A stretch of 64,000 bases of DNA from assembly GCF_003122365.1 (NCBI RefSeq), contig NZ_CP029254.1, positions 4,675,501 through 4,739,500 of the forward strand. Reading direction: 5' to 3'. The notes under the pieces are model-generated. The model did no database searches. It saw only the letters and a program-made list of their open reading frames with translations, and was not told the DNA's origin. Within the stretch, counting starts at the first letter, position 1. Each line of letters starts with the position of its first letter. Shown one piece after another: positions 53,454 to 62,630 of this stretch. The position numbers were made by a program, and so were the translations under genes. This DNA is from Streptomyces spongiicola. GTDB taxonomy: Bacteria > Actinomycetota > Actinomycetes > Streptomycetales > Streptomycetaceae.

Positions 53454-54170
53454 TTGCTTGACGCTGCGCTGGAATCGCGGCCCCCCACATTCGATCCGAA
53501 AGCAGGAAGAGCCCTGAACGCCCGCCTCGACCACCGCAACCCCCTCGTGTTCGACACGCACGAGCTGGGCCGGCGGCCCGGTGCGCTCCAGCGGCTCTCC
53601 CGTTCCGTGCCGGCGCCCGCCGCGCCCGCGGTCCTCGGCATCGAAGGGGTCATCGGCGTGCCCGAGGGCGCGCCCGTGGAGCTGGAGCTCCGCCTCGAGT
53701 CCGTGATGGAAGGGGTGCTCGTCACGGGCACCGCCGGTGCCGCGGCCGAGGGGGAGTGCGTAAGGTGTCTGGAGCCGCTGCGCCAAGAGGTCGAGGCGGA
53801 CTTCCAGGAGATGTTCTCGTACCCCGACGCCGACGACCGGGGCCGCGCCAGGGAGCCGGCGCCCGGCGACGACGCCGAGGACGAGGGCGTGGTCTTCCTC
53901 GAGGACGGACTGTTCGACCTCGAGCCCGTGCTGCGCGACGCGGTGGTGCTCGCACTGCCGATGCAGCCGGTGTGCCGGGAGGACTGTGCAGGGCTGTGCT
54001 CCGAATGCGGGGCCGACCTGAACGCCGAACCGGACCACCACCACGACGCCGTCGACATCCGTTGGGCGGCACTGCAGGGACTCGCCGATTCACTCGGAAC
54101 CGGTGAGAAGGACAAGAAGAGCGGCGACGCGCCTCGATCAGCACGCGTCGACGAGAAGCAGGAGAAGTAG
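53454..54170 (+). CDS. DUF177 protein (YceD-like, rRNA accumulation)
   Basis: About 238 aa; DUF177/YceD family, encoded just before rpmF as in most bacteria and linked to 23S rRNA maturation in E. coli and plants. Conserved part starts LNARLDHRNPLVFDTHELGR; Cys pairs in GECVRCLEPL and CREDCAGLCSECGADLN may bind zinc. The start is uncertain: TTG 53454 has GGGAG two bases away, while CTG 53514 has GGAAGA nearby and matches the conserved N-terminus. A TATCCT -10 near 53427 rules out much longer forms. Confidence 0.85.
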   Translation: MLDAALESRPPTFDPKAGRALNARLDHRNPLVFDTHELGRRPGALQRLSRSVPAPAAPAVLGIEGVIGVPEGAPVELELRLESVMEGVLVTGTAGAAAEGECVRCLEPLRQEVEADFQEMFSYPDADDRGRAREPAPGDDAEDEGVVFLEDGLFDLEPVLRDAVVLALPMQPVCREDCAGLCSECGADLNAEPDHHHDAVDIRWAALQGLADSLGTGEKDKKSGDAPRSARVDEKQEK

Positions 54171-54172
54171 CC

Positions 54173-54346
54173 GTGGCTGTTCCGAAGCGGAAGATGTCGC
54201 GCAGCAACACGCGCCACCGCCGGTCGCAGTGGAAGGCTGCGGTCCCCACCCTGGTTTCGTGTGAGCGCTGCCAGGAGCCGAAGCAGCAGCACATCGCGTG
54301 CCCGAGCTGCGGTACCTACAACAAGCGCCAGGTCCTCGAGGTCTGA
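54173..54346 (+). CDS. rpmF: Ribosomal protein bL32
   Basis: 57 aa; MAVPKRKMSRSNTRHRRSQW, with CERC and CPSC forming the zinc ribbon. GTG start after GGAGAAG, two bases past the DUF177 stop, hence the same operon. Confidence 0.97.
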   Translation: MAVPKRKMSRSNTRHRRSQWKAAVPTLVSCERCQEPKQQHIACPSCGTYNKRQVLEV

Positions 54347-54365
54347 GCGGCTGGTGAGAGGCGCG

Positions 54366-55172
54366 ATGTCCGACAGCATCAGTTCGGCCTCGTCCCACAC
54401 GCTTCTGGAAGGGCGGCTCGGGTATCGGCTCGAGTCCGCCCTTCTGGTGCGTGCGCTGACCCATCGCTCGTACGCGTACGAGAACGGCGGTCTGCCCACC
54501 AACGAGCGGTTGGAGTTCCTCGGGGACTCGGTGCTCGGCCTGGTGGTCACCGACACGCTGTACCGAACCCACCCCGACCTGCCCGAGGGCCAGCTGGCCA
54601 AACTGCGGGCCGCGGTGGTCAACTCGCGTGCGCTGGCGCAGGTCGGCCGGAGTCTCGATCTCGGGTCCTTCATCCGCCTCGGCCGGGGCGAAGAGGGCAC
54701 GGGCGGGCGGGACAAGGCGTCCATCCTCGCCGACACCCTGGAAGCGGTGATCGGCGCGGTCTATCTCGACCAGGGCCTCGACGCGGCGTCCGAGCTGGTG
54801 CACCGGCTCTTCGACCCGCTGATCGAGAAGTCCTCGAACCTCGGTGCCGGCCTGGACTGGAAGACCAGCCTCCAGGAGCTGACGGCCGCCGAGGCGCTCG
54901 GAGTGCCTGAGTACCTGGTCTCCGAGACGGGCCCGGACCACGAGAAGACCTTCACCGCTGCCGCCCGCGTCGGTGGTGTCTCGTACGGCACCGGCACCGG
55001 CCGCAGCAAGAAGGAAGCGGAACAGCAGGCGGCGGAGTCCGCGTGGCGGGCTATCCGGGCCGCGGCGGACGAGCGTGCCGCGGCGGCGCAGGCCGCCGAA
55101 GCCGCCGGAACCACCGGGATCGCGGAGGCCGAAGGGGCCGCCGACACCCCTTCGTCCCGCGCCACGGCCTGA
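54366..55172 (+). CDS. rnc: Ribonuclease III
   Basis: 268 aa; double-strand RNA endonuclease (AbsB in S. coelicolor, needed for normal antibiotic production). Signature ERLEFLGDS (residues 47-55), DTLEAVIGAVYLD with the catalytic acidic residues, dsRBD from about 165 (DWKTSLQELTAAEALG ... GRSKKEAEQQAAESAW). Ala-rich C-tail. ATG start; a GTG twelve bases upstream is possible. Third gene of the DUF177-rpmF-rnc operon. Confidence 0.96.
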   Translation: MSDSISSASSHTLLEGRLGYRLESALLVRALTHRSYAYENGGLPTNERLEFLGDSVLGLVVTDTLYRTHPDLPEGQLAKLRAAVVNSRALAQVGRSLDLGSFIRLGRGEEGTGGRDKASILADTLEAVIGAVYLDQGLDAASELVHRLFDPLIEKSSNLGAGLDWKTSLQELTAAEALGVPEYLVSETGPDHEKTFTAAARVGGVSYGTGTGRSKKEAEQQAAESAWRAIRAAADERAAAAQAAEAAGTTGIAEAEGAADTPSSRATA

Positions 55173-55221
55173 CGGTCCGCTTCCCGGCCCCGCCGTGCCC
55201 CGCACGGCGGGGTCCTCTCCT

Positions 55222-55305
55222 TCCCGCCGGTCCCCGTCCCCGCCCGTCCCCGCCGGTCCCCGTGCCCGTCTCCGCCCGTCTCCGCCCGTCCCCGTCCTGT
55301 CCCCG
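55222..55305. repeat. C-rich GTCCCCG/CCCGTCTCCG repeats
   Basis: Irregular head-to-tail repeats of GTCCCCGCC and CCCGTCTCCG in the rnc-mutM gap. No gene visible. Confidence 0.7.
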
Positions 55306-55434
55306 GACCGGCCGGGGAGCCGTAGGCCCGCGTCTCCGTGCGGCGGCCGTCCGGTGAACCGGCCCGCGGCCCGTCGGAAGGCGGCGCGGAGGTACGCTGC
55401 GGGCGTCGAGTCGGTCGAGATCCGGAGGAGACAC

Positions 55435-56325
55435 GTGCCCGAGCTGCCCGAGGTGGAAGTCGTGCGCCGGGGACTCGAGCGATGGGTCTCGGGGCGGACC
55501 GTGGGCGGCGTGGAGGTCCTGCACCCGCGGGCCGTACGCCGGCACATCGGGGGCGGGAGCGACTTCGCGGCCAGGCTCCTCGGCTGGCGGATCGGGACCG
55601 CCCGGCGGCGCGGGAAGTACCTGTGGCTACCGCTGGAGGACGGCGCCGGCGCCGTCCTGGGACACCTCGGGATGAGCGGGCAACTGCTGGTCCGGCCGGA
55701 GGCGGCCGTGGACGAGAAGCACCTGAGGATCCGGATCCGCTTCGGAGACGGCCTCGGCACCGAACTCCGCTTCGTCGACCAGCGCACCTTCGGAGGTCTG
55801 TCGCTCCACGACACCAGCCCGGACGGGCTGCCCGACGCCATCGCCCACATCGCCCGGGACCCCCTCGACCCCGAGTTCGACGACGCCGCCTTCCACCGGG
55901 CGATCCGGCTGCGCCGGACCACGGTCAAGCGCGCCCTGCTCGACCAGTCCCTGGTCAGCGGCATCGGCAACATCTACGCCGACGAGGCCCTGTGGCGCGC
56001 TGCGCTCCACTACGACCGGCCCACGGCCGGCCTCACCCGTGCCCGGTCTGCCGAACTCCTCGGCCATGTAAGGGACGTGATGAACGCCGCCCTCGCCGTC
56101 GGAGGTACCAGCTTCGACAGCCTCTACGTCAACGTGAACGGCGAGTCGGGCTACTTCGACCGCTCGCTCGACGCGTACGGACGCGAGGACGAGCCCTGCC
56201 GCCGCTGCGGTACGGCGATGCGCCGGCGCCCCTGGATGAACCGCTCGAGCTACTTCTGCCCGCGCTGCCAGCGCCCACCGCGGCCGTCCCGGCGGCCGCG
56301 TTCGCTCCCGCACGCCACCTCGTAG
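55435..56325 (+). CDS. mutM: Formamidopyrimidine-DNA glycosylase
   Basis: 296 aa; removes oxidised purines. N-terminal MPELPEVEVVRRGLERW supplies the catalytic Pro2 and Glu3; LDQSLVSGIGNIYADEALW is the helix-two-turn-helix; the zinc finger has Cys255/258 (CRRC) and Cys275/278 (CPRC). GTG start after GGAGGAG. Confidence 0.94.
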   Translation: MPELPEVEVVRRGLERWVSGRTVGGVEVLHPRAVRRHIGGGSDFAARLLGWRIGTARRRGKYLWLPLEDGAGAVLGHLGMSGQLLVRPEAAVDEKHLRIRIRFGDGLGTELRFVDQRTFGGLSLHDTSPDGLPDAIAHIARDPLDPEFDDAAFHRAIRLRRTTVKRALLDQSLVSGIGNIYADEALWRAALHYDRPTAGLTRARSAELLGHVRDVMNAALAVGGTSFDSLYVNVNGESGYFDRSLDAYGREDEPCRRCGTAMRRRPWMNRSSYFCPRCQRPPRPSRRPRSLPHATS

Positions 56326-57016
56326 CGTCCGCGTACGGCCGGCGCATCGGGTGTCCCCTGCGCGGGTGAGCAGCCGCTCACCGGGTGCCCGTCCGTGCCG
56401 GTGAGCCCGCGGGCGTCCCTTCCACTCCCACCGGCACGCGACGCCTGCACGGGACCCGAACGACGGACGGACGACCCGGGCGATACCGCGATACCGCGGT
56501 GACGTGCTGTCCAGGTGTCGAGGTGTCGAGGCGCCCGAGATGACGCCCCTGGTCGGCACCGTACGGGTGGCCAACCGGGCGGACCTCACGAGTCGGCGGC
56601 GGGCAGGCGGGCGGGCCGCCGCGAGGTGGGTCGGGTGCGGCACACGGCCGCCGCGAATGCCGACGACGGCCCCGGGGCTGCCCGGGAAGTCACGCGGGTC
56701 GCCGGGGTGCGGCCCGCCGGGTCGGGGCTCGCTCCTGGAGTGGAAGCCGATGAGGTGAAGGCCCGGGTTTCCGACCTGCGGCCGTGCTCTTGACCGACGC
56801 CGCAACCTGCGATCCGGTTGTCGCTGATGGTCAGTGTTGGTCGCCGTTGCGCGCCCTCGAACGGCCCCGGACGGCCTCGACACTCGCAGCGACGTACTCG
56901 CTTGAGCCTTGATCGACGACCGTTCAGGCTGGTACCGACACCCCCTGGTGTACGAAGTGAGCAAACAACGAGACGACGACCGTATTGATCCCATAGCGTG
57001 ACCGCCGGAGGTTTGA
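56326..57016. other. Gap between mutM and a lower-GC islet
   Basis: 691 bp; I see no gene. GC content drops from about 56780 onward (for example GTGTACGAAGTGAGCAAAC near 56949), marking the edge of the islet that follows. Confidence 0.5.
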
Positions 57017-57430
57017 ATGGCCCGCTTGCAGTACGTGGTTCTGGCTGAGTATGCGCGTGTTGATGCTGGCGGCCTTCTGACCGTCGCCGGTGCCGGCTTC
57101 GATCGCATCGTCGTCAACGCACTGCCTGGTCAAGTGCCTCTGGCGTGCGCCATGAGGGTCCTTCTCGCCGAGCCAGAGAAGGATGCCCGCCTGGCTGTGG
57201 CCTTGCGCCCGCCGAGCGGTGTGGGGTTGCGGTTGGAAACCGTACTCACGCCGCCTCCGGAAGCGAAGTCTCACGAAGGGCTCATCGGCGTAGCGTTTGC
57301 CGCGACGTTCGGCTTGCCGGTGTCATCGCCGGGTACGTATGTCCTCGAGGTCTCGGTCGACGACGCTCCTGCAGAGCGAATCTCCTTCGAGGTGGAGGTT
57401 CAGCGGCCTCCGGGGCAGGCCGATGTGTAA
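57017..57430 (+). CDS. DUF6941-like small protein of a lower-GC islet
   Basis: 137 aa; starts MARLQYVVLAEYARVDAGGL and continues with LTVAGAGFDRIVVNALPGQV, the beginning typical of DUF6941 (cytosolic beta-sandwich-like proteins of unknown role). Ends with a strand-rich YVLEVSVDDAPAERISFEVE. Preceded by GGAGG. Codons such as GTT, CTT, GAT and TTT are far more common than in neighbours. Stop overlaps the next start by one base (TAATG). Family call is tentative. Confidence 0.65.
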   Translation: MARLQYVVLAEYARVDAGGLLTVAGAGFDRIVVNALPGQVPLACAMRVLLAEPEKDARLAVALRPPSGVGLRLETVLTPPPEAKSHEGLIGVAFAATFGLPVSSPGTYVLEVSVDDAPAERISFEVEVQRPPGQADV

Positions 57431-57672
57431 TGGTCCTGACGTACACGTACCATGCACGGCAGCGGATGCGTCGTCGGCGGGTTGCCGAAGCTGATGTAGA
57501 GCATGCTCTACGCCATCACGTGGAGCGCGTGACGACGCCGAAGGACAGCATCAGGTATCGCGGTCCGGGCGTGAACGGGGGGATACTCAAGGTCTGGGTT
57601 GTCCCCGATGCGGGCCTGACTGCTGACAAGATCATCAAGAGTGTTGCCTGGGATGGAGTTGGTGATGACTGA
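57430..57672 (+). CDS. DUF4258 protein, toxin-like
   Basis: 80 aa; YTYHARQRMRRRRVAEADVE and KVWVVPDAG-type strand are the DUF4258 pattern, a small RelE/HigB-like basic protein often paired with an antitoxin-like gene. The His-Ala-x-x-Arg-Met segment is the family's hallmark. Overlaps the DUF2283 gene by 8 bases. Predicted toxin role (mRNA interferase-like) is inference. Confidence 0.7.
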   Translation: MVLTYTYHARQRMRRRRVAEADVEHALRHHVERVTTPKDSIRYRGPGVNGGILKVWVVPDAGLTADKIIKSVAWDGVGDD

Positions 57673-58036
57673 GTCAATGATTCAGGTCGAGATCGACCCC
57701 GTCGCCGCCCTTGCGTACGTGGAACTCGGGCACGGCGACGTGGCTCGTACGGTCCAGTTCACCGATGAGGTCACGATTGACCTGGACCCGTACGGCATGG
57801 TGCTCGGCGTTGAGTTCCTGACGCTGACTGCCGACCTGGATCCGGACCTGCGGGCACGGCTCGAGTCCCAGTACCACGTTCCGTCTCAGGTGCTTGACGT
57901 GTTGCCCGCCGCGCTGGCCGCTGTGGCCAACTGGAATCGGCAGGCTGCCTCGCGTCGTGTCGCGCGGGAGCAGAGCCGCCGCCCCTCCTATGGAGTGCTC
58001 CGGCCGACTGCCGTGCTGACTGAGTCCAGCAGCTGA
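57665..58036 (+). CDS. DUF2283 protein, antitoxin-like
   Basis: 123 aa; DUF2283 core: PVAALAYVELGHGDVARTVQ, then DEVTIDLDPYGMVLGVEFLT. DUF2283 proteins are small, acidic and frequently encoded beside DUF4258; here the ATG lies inside the end of the DUF4258 gene, so synthesis is coupled. The C-terminal ~50 residues are helical and basic, possibly DNA- or partner-binding. Last gene of the islet. Confidence 0.72.
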   Translation: MTESMIQVEIDPVAALAYVELGHGDVARTVQFTDEVTIDLDPYGMVLGVEFLTLTADLDPDLRARLESQYHVPSQVLDVLPAALAAVANWNRQAASRRVAREQSRRPSYGVLRPTAVLTESSS

Positions 58037-58608
58037 TCGCTCGACCGCCCGAACGCCTCAGACTCCCCAGACGGAACCGTCCGGTCTCGGGGTGCCTTGC
58101 TGCGTAGAGCCGCGGAGCCGACCGCCCCGGCCACACGGGGGTTCACCCCATCCACCCCTCGCCCGGCTGGCGTGCCGGCCGGCGGCCGGGCCGGAGCGGG
58201 GCGGAGACGGGAGCGCGGCCCGAGCCGCCGGGCCGTGCGATGCCGCGCCGTGCGCGGCGGGGGCGCCTTGACGGTGGGGGCGCCTTGACGGTGGGGAAAC
58301 CTGTAGCAGGTCTTGGCCGCTCCAGTGCGGTTTCGTGGTCTGCCCGGCGGCTTCGTGGACGGATCGTGGTCGGGCTGTTGCCTGGGGTGGCGTCTGCGCC
58401 GGTGGGACCGGGGACCGGCGCGGCAGTCTGGCCGCGGTCACGGGAAGCCCCATGCCCCGGGCTTCACCCCGCGGACCTGCACGCGCCTGATGCCGCCGAG
58501 CGGGACGCGTGCGCGAGCCGCTGTCGACGCAGTCCGGACCGCCTCGGTCGCCGACTGCGGCCCCGAGACGGCCCAGGGCAGCTGCAAGGTCGCCGACCTG
58601 CGGCTATC
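58037..58608. other. Intergenic region with a 17-bp duplication
   Basis: No supported gene. Two tandem copies of GGGGGCGCCTTGACGGT (58259-58275, 58276-58292) and a hairpin-like stretch around 58058-58092 (AGACGGA/TCCGGTCT) that could end the islet transcript. Confidence 0.5.
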
Positions 58609-59541
58609 TCAGAAGCCGAAGTCCTGGGTCCACCACGGGCCGCCCTGGGCGAAGGAGACCCCCACACCCAGCGTCCGGTAGTCGCAGTTGAGGATGTTCG
58701 CCCGGTGACCGTCGCTGTTCATCCAGGCGTTCATGACGGTACGCGCGTCGGCCTGGCCGCGGGCGATGTTCTCGGCCCCCAGTCCGCTGACGCCCGCCTG
58801 GGCGGCGCGGTCCCAGGGGCTGTCGCCCTCCGGGTCGGTGTGGTCGAAGAAGTTCCGCGCCGCCATGTCGGAGCTGAACCTGCCGGCGAGGCGGGCCAGG
58901 GACGCGTCCGGGTGCACCGGGGCGCAGCCCACCTTCGCGCGTTCCTTGTTGACCAGGGCGAGGACCTCGGCCTCCGCCGCGGTCTCGCCGGACGGCGCCT
59001 TGGGCCGGGGCTCGGCCGGGGCGGGTGCGGCCCGGTGTTCGGGGGTGCTGCCGCTGCCCTGCGCGGTGCCGCTCCCGGGAGTCACGGCTTTCTCCGGCGC
59101 CGCCGCCTTCGACCCGGGTGCCTTCTTCGCGGGTGCCTCGGCCGCCGCCGGCTTCTCTGCGGGTGCCGTCGGCTTCTCTGCGGGCGCCTTAGCCGCCGGT
59201 GTCCTCGTCGCCGGCGGCTTCGTGCCCGGCACGGCGGTCGACGGCGAGTCCTTCCCCGAGGTCGAGGACAGCCCCTTCGACGGGCTGGGGGCCGGCTGGG
59301 CCGAGGAGCGCCCGGTCGGGGAGGGGGAGGGGGAGGGGCTGCCCTGGGCCTCCTTGCCGCCGGCGGCCACCTCACGCACCTGCTGGGCGGTGGTCTCGCC
59401 GTCTCCCGCGGTGAGCACGCCGCCGCCCGGCAGCAGCCCGGCCGCGACGGCCACGGCGCCCACCGCGGCAGCGGCGGCGATCCCGAGCAGCCCGTTGCGT
59501 ACGGGCCCGGGAACCCGCTTCTTCCGGCGGTGGCGTCCCAT
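58609..59541 (-). CDS. Secreted CAP-domain (SCP/PR1-like) protein
   Basis: 310 aa. Basic N-terminus then a membrane/signal helix (GIAAAAAVGAVAVAAGLLPG); a Pro/Ser/Thr/Lys-rich linker of about 140 residues (repeats APAEKP); CAP domain from about 190 (LALVNKERAKVGCAPVHPDA, FDHTDPEGDSPWDRAAQAG, NAWMNSDGHRANILNCDYRT, GVGVSFAQGGPWWTQDFGF). CAP proteins of actinobacteria are cell-surface with unclear activity. Confidence 0.9.
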   Translation of the reverse strand: MGRHRRKKRVPGPVRNGLLGIAAAAAVGAVAVAAGLLPGGGVLTAGDGETTAQQVREVAAGGKEAQGSPSPSPSPTGRSSAQPAPSPSKGLSSTSGKDSPSTAVPGTKPPATRTPAAKAPAEKPTAPAEKPAAAEAPAKKAPGSKAAAPEKAVTPGSGTAQGSGSTPEHRAAPAPAEPRPKAPSGETAAEAEVLALVNKERAKVGCAPVHPDASLARLAGRFSSDMAARNFFDHTDPEGDSPWDRAAQAGVSGLGAENIARGQADARTVMNAWMNSDGHRANILNCDYRTLGVGVSFAQGGPWWTQDFGF

Positions 59542-59694
59542 CCGCTCGCCCTTCCGGTCTCGACTTCGTCTGGATCAGTGGAAGGACTCGCCCGAACGGG
59601 CGAAGTCCGTTGCGTCGCGACTGTACGCGATGTCTGGAGTGGGCGATGTGACCCGAGTGGCGTTCCCCGGTGCACGTCCGTGTAGGTTTCGCGC

Positions 59695-59976
59695 ATGCAT
59701 GAGCACGCACGGATGACCGCATGGGTGCGCGGCCGCGTACAGGGAGTCGGCTTCCGTTGGTTCACCAGGGAAAACGCCCTGGAGATCGGCGGCCTCCGCG
59801 GGTTCGCGCTGAACCTCGACGACGGCAGGGTGCAGATCGTGGCGGAGGGTCCGCGTGAGAATTGCCACCGTCTCCTGAAGTGGCTGCGGTCGTCCGACAC
59901 GCCCGGTGCCGTTGCCGGTGTCACCGAGATCTGGGGCCGCCCGCGCGGCGGTTACGACGGATTCGCGATCCGCTGA
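59695..59976 (+). CDS. acyP: Acylphosphatase
   Basis: 93 aa; hydrolyses acyl phosphates. Phosphate-binding RVQGVGFRWF (Arg21) and catalytic Asn40 in GFALNLDDGRV are both present. ATG 59695; a second ATG at 59713 is possible. Its place between mutM and smc is the conserved one. Confidence 0.94.
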   Translation: MHEHARMTAWVRGRVQGVGFRWFTRENALEIGGLRGFALNLDDGRVQIVAEGPRENCHRLLKWLRSSDTPGAVAGVTEIWGRPRGGYDGFAIR

Positions 59977-60358
59977 TCCGCGGACCCGGCCCACGGGTAC
60001 GTGATGTGCTCATCCGACTGCCCACTGCGTGCGTGTTCGAGTGAAACGCGCTGGTGGTTGCCAATACCGGGTCCGTCGTGCCAGGCTGCGCCAGTAGCGA
60101 TGATCTCCGGCCCCGCGGGCCTCCACGAGAGCCGCCGCCGTGTGCGCCACGGCCGCCGGCCCGCGCCCCGTCGCCGATACGGGGTGTGATCGTGTTGACC
60201 GTCAAACTTTTTGGTGAGACGCTGGAAGCCCCGCGCACCCTGGCTGTTCGGTGGCAGGAAACGCAGTGAACACAAGCGCTGCCGAGCACCGCGGGTGCGG
60301 AAATCCCTCACGACCCACACCGCATCGGTCGGTCACTCAGTGTGGAGGACCATCCATC
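59977..60358. other. Upstream region of the 72-aa protein gene
   Basis: 382 bp without a gene. Contains the perfect palindrome TTGAC-C-GTCAA (60195-60205) in an AT-richer stretch that may be an operator/promoter; GTGGAGGAC before the ATG is the ribosome binding site of the next gene. Confidence 0.4.
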
Positions 60359-60577
60359 ATGGCAAAGGCGCTTCTCGGTTACGTCGGCGGTTCCGACCCG
60401 CGACTCCTCGCCGAGATGCGACGGCTTCAGCAGCGCGTCCAGGACCTGGAATCCGAACTCGTACGGATCCAGACCGAGAACGACGCGCTGAGCGCTGCCG
60501 CCGCACGGCACCATGGCGAGTCGTTGCTCGAAGGCATCGACATCGACGTACCCAAGGGCGAGCCGGCGCTCACCTGA
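60359..60577 (+). CDS. Small coiled-coil protein, 72 aa
   Basis: Starts MAKALLGYVGGSDPRLLAEM; residues about 17-45 are a heptad coiled coil (RRLQQRVQDLESELVRIQTE), C-terminus acidic. I recall the same small gene directly upstream of smc in Streptomyces; function unknown, perhaps a chromosome-related accessory by context. Followed by an intrinsic terminator, so it is not in one transcript with smc. Confidence 0.8.
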   Translation: MAKALLGYVGGSDPRLLAEMRRLQQRVQDLESELVRIQTENDALSAAAARHHGESLLEGIDIDVPKGEPALT

Positions 60578-60635
60578 TTCCCGATCCCATCGGGATCCGG
60601 TGAGGAACTCTCTCGCACGGCAGGTATGTATGCAA

Positions 60636-60661
60636 GGGACGCTTCGGCGTCCCTTCTTTTT
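60636..60661 (+). terminator. Intrinsic terminator with UUCG loop
   Basis: GGGACGC-TTCG-GCGTCCC followed by TTCTTTTT, a textbook terminator 58 bp after the 72-aa gene. Confidence 0.92.
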
Positions 60662-60710
60662 GTTTCCCCCTCTGTAGCGCGTTGCCTACCGTCTGATGTG
60701 CCCTGCATAT

Positions 60711-60756
60711 TCAGCGATGAAACCGCCGCGCCTTCGGCGATGAAACCGCGGCGCGT
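60711..60756. repeat. 23-bp imperfect direct repeat before smc
   Basis: Two adjacent 23-mers sharing TCxGCGATGAAACCGC. It lies between the terminator and the smc start; role unknown. Confidence 0.6.
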
Positions 60757-60813
60757 TTCCATCGCGCCGCTTCGGGGGAACTGCGCCGCCCGCGATCTCC
60801 GGGTGCCGGGGGG

Positions 60814-60827
60814 TAGAGTCCGGCGGC
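60814..60827 (+). promoter_or_regulatory. Possible leaderless smc promoter
   Basis: TAGAGT (60814-60819) stands eight bases before the smc GTG and no Shine-Dalgarno sequence is seen, so smc may be leaderless. Confidence 0.4.
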
Positions 60828-62630
60828 GTGCACCTCAAGGCCCTGACCCTCCGCGGGTTCAAATCCTTCGCCTCGGCGACGACGCTTCGCTTCGAGCCCG
60901 GTATCACCTGCGTCGTGGGGCCGAACGGCTCCGGCAAGTCCAACGTCGTGGACGCGCTGTCCTGGGTCATGGGCGAGCAGGGGGCGAAGTCCCTGCGCGG
61001 CGGGAAGATGGAGGACGTGATCTTCGCCGGGACGACCGGGCGCCCGCCGCTCGGCCGGGCGGAGGTATCCCTCACGATCGACAATTCCGACGGGGCGCTC
61101 CCGATCGAGTACGCCGAAGTCACGATCACGCGGATCATGTTCCGCAACGGCGGCAGCGAATACCAGATCAACGGGGACACCTGCCGGCTGCTGGACATTC
61201 AGGAACTTCTCTCCGACTCGGGTATCGGGCGTGAGATGCATGTCATCGTCGGGCAGGGCCGGCTCGACTCCGTGCTCCACGCGGACCCCATGGGACGCCG
61301 GGCGTTCATCGAGGAGGCCGCGGGCGTCCTCAAGCACCGCAAGCGCAAGGAGAAGGCCCTGCGGAAGCTCGACGCGATGCGGGCGAACCTTGCTCGCGTC
61401 CAGGACCTCACGGACGAACTCCGGCGGCAGCTCAAGCCGCTGGGCCGGCAGGCCGCCGTTGCGCGCCGGGCCGCGGTCATCCAGGCCGACCTGCGCGACG
61501 CCCGCCTGCGCCTCCTCGCCGACGACCTCGTGCGCATGCGCGAGGCGCTCAGGACCGAAGTCGCCGACGAGGCCGCGCTCAAGGAGCGCAAGGAAGCCGC
61601 GGAGGCGGAGCTGAAGAGGGCCCTGGCCCGGGAGGCGGACCTGGAGGACGAGGTGCGCCGGCTGGCGCCCCGGCTGCAACGGGCCCGCCAGACCTGGTAC
61701 GAGCTGTCCCAGCTGGCCGAGCGGGTGCGTGGCACGGTGTCGCTGGCCGAGGCACGGGTGAAGAGTGCCACCTCGGTGCCCGCGGAGGAGCGGCGCGGCC
61801 GCGACCCGGAGGACATGGAACGCGAGGCCGCGCGGATCCGCGAGCAGGAGGCCGAGCTCGAGGCCGCGCTGGAGGCCGCTGAGCGCGCGCTGGAGGACAC
61901 CGTCGCCCACCGAGCCGAACTCGAGCGTGAACTGGTGGCCGAGGAAAGGCGGTTGAGGGACGTGGCCCGGGCGGTCGCCGATCGCCGCGAAGGACTTGCC
62001 CGGCTGAACGGGCAGGTCAACGCCGCCCGTTCACGCGCCGCCTCGGCCCAGGCGGAGATCGACCGGCTGGCGGCCGCCCGGGACGAGGCGCGCGAGCGGG
62101 CCACCGCGGCCCAGGAGGAGTACGAGCAGCTCAGGGCGGAGGTCGACGGGCTGGCGGTGGACGACGCCGCGCTGGCGGAACGCCACGACGCGGCGAGGCG
62201 TGAACTGTCGGAGGCCGAGGAGGCCCTGTCGGCCGCCCGGGAGGCGGCCACGGCGGCCGAGCGCGAGCGTGCCGCGGTCGCCGCACGCCACGACGCCCTC
62301 GCGCAGGGGCTGCGCCGCAAGGACGGCACCGGCGCGCTGCTGTCCGCCCGGGACCGGCTCGCCGGAGTGCTGGGCCCCGCCGCGGAGCTGCTGACGGTCG
62401 CCCCCGGTTACGAACTCCCGGTGGCGGCCGCCCTCGGCGCGGCCGCCGACGCCGTCGCCGTCGCGGACCCCGCCACGGCGGCGGACGCCATCCGGCTGCT
62501 CCGGAAGCAGGACGCGGGCCGTGCGTCCCTGCTGCTGTCCGCGCCGGTTCAGGGCGTTCCTCGTCCCGGGTCCTCCCGCTCGAACCCGGGCAGCTCTCCG
62601 AGGCGGAGATCATGGCCCGGCTCTGCCTGA
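60828..62630 (+). pseudogene. smc: Chromosome segregation protein SMC, truncated in the hinge
   Basis: Only about 571 of the family's usual ~1180 residues are SMC. Walker A GPNGSGKSN (31-39), conserved GRRAFIEEAAGVLKHRKR region, one coiled-coil arm (about 170-500) and the first half of the hinge (LAGVLGPAAELLTVAPGYEL to LLRKQDAGRASLLLS) are present. After that the frame reads 29 unrelated residues to a stop at 62628-62630. The second hinge half, return coiled coil, signature motif and Walker B are missing, so the product cannot be a working SMC. Cause is either a rearrangement or an assembly join. Confidence 0.88.
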
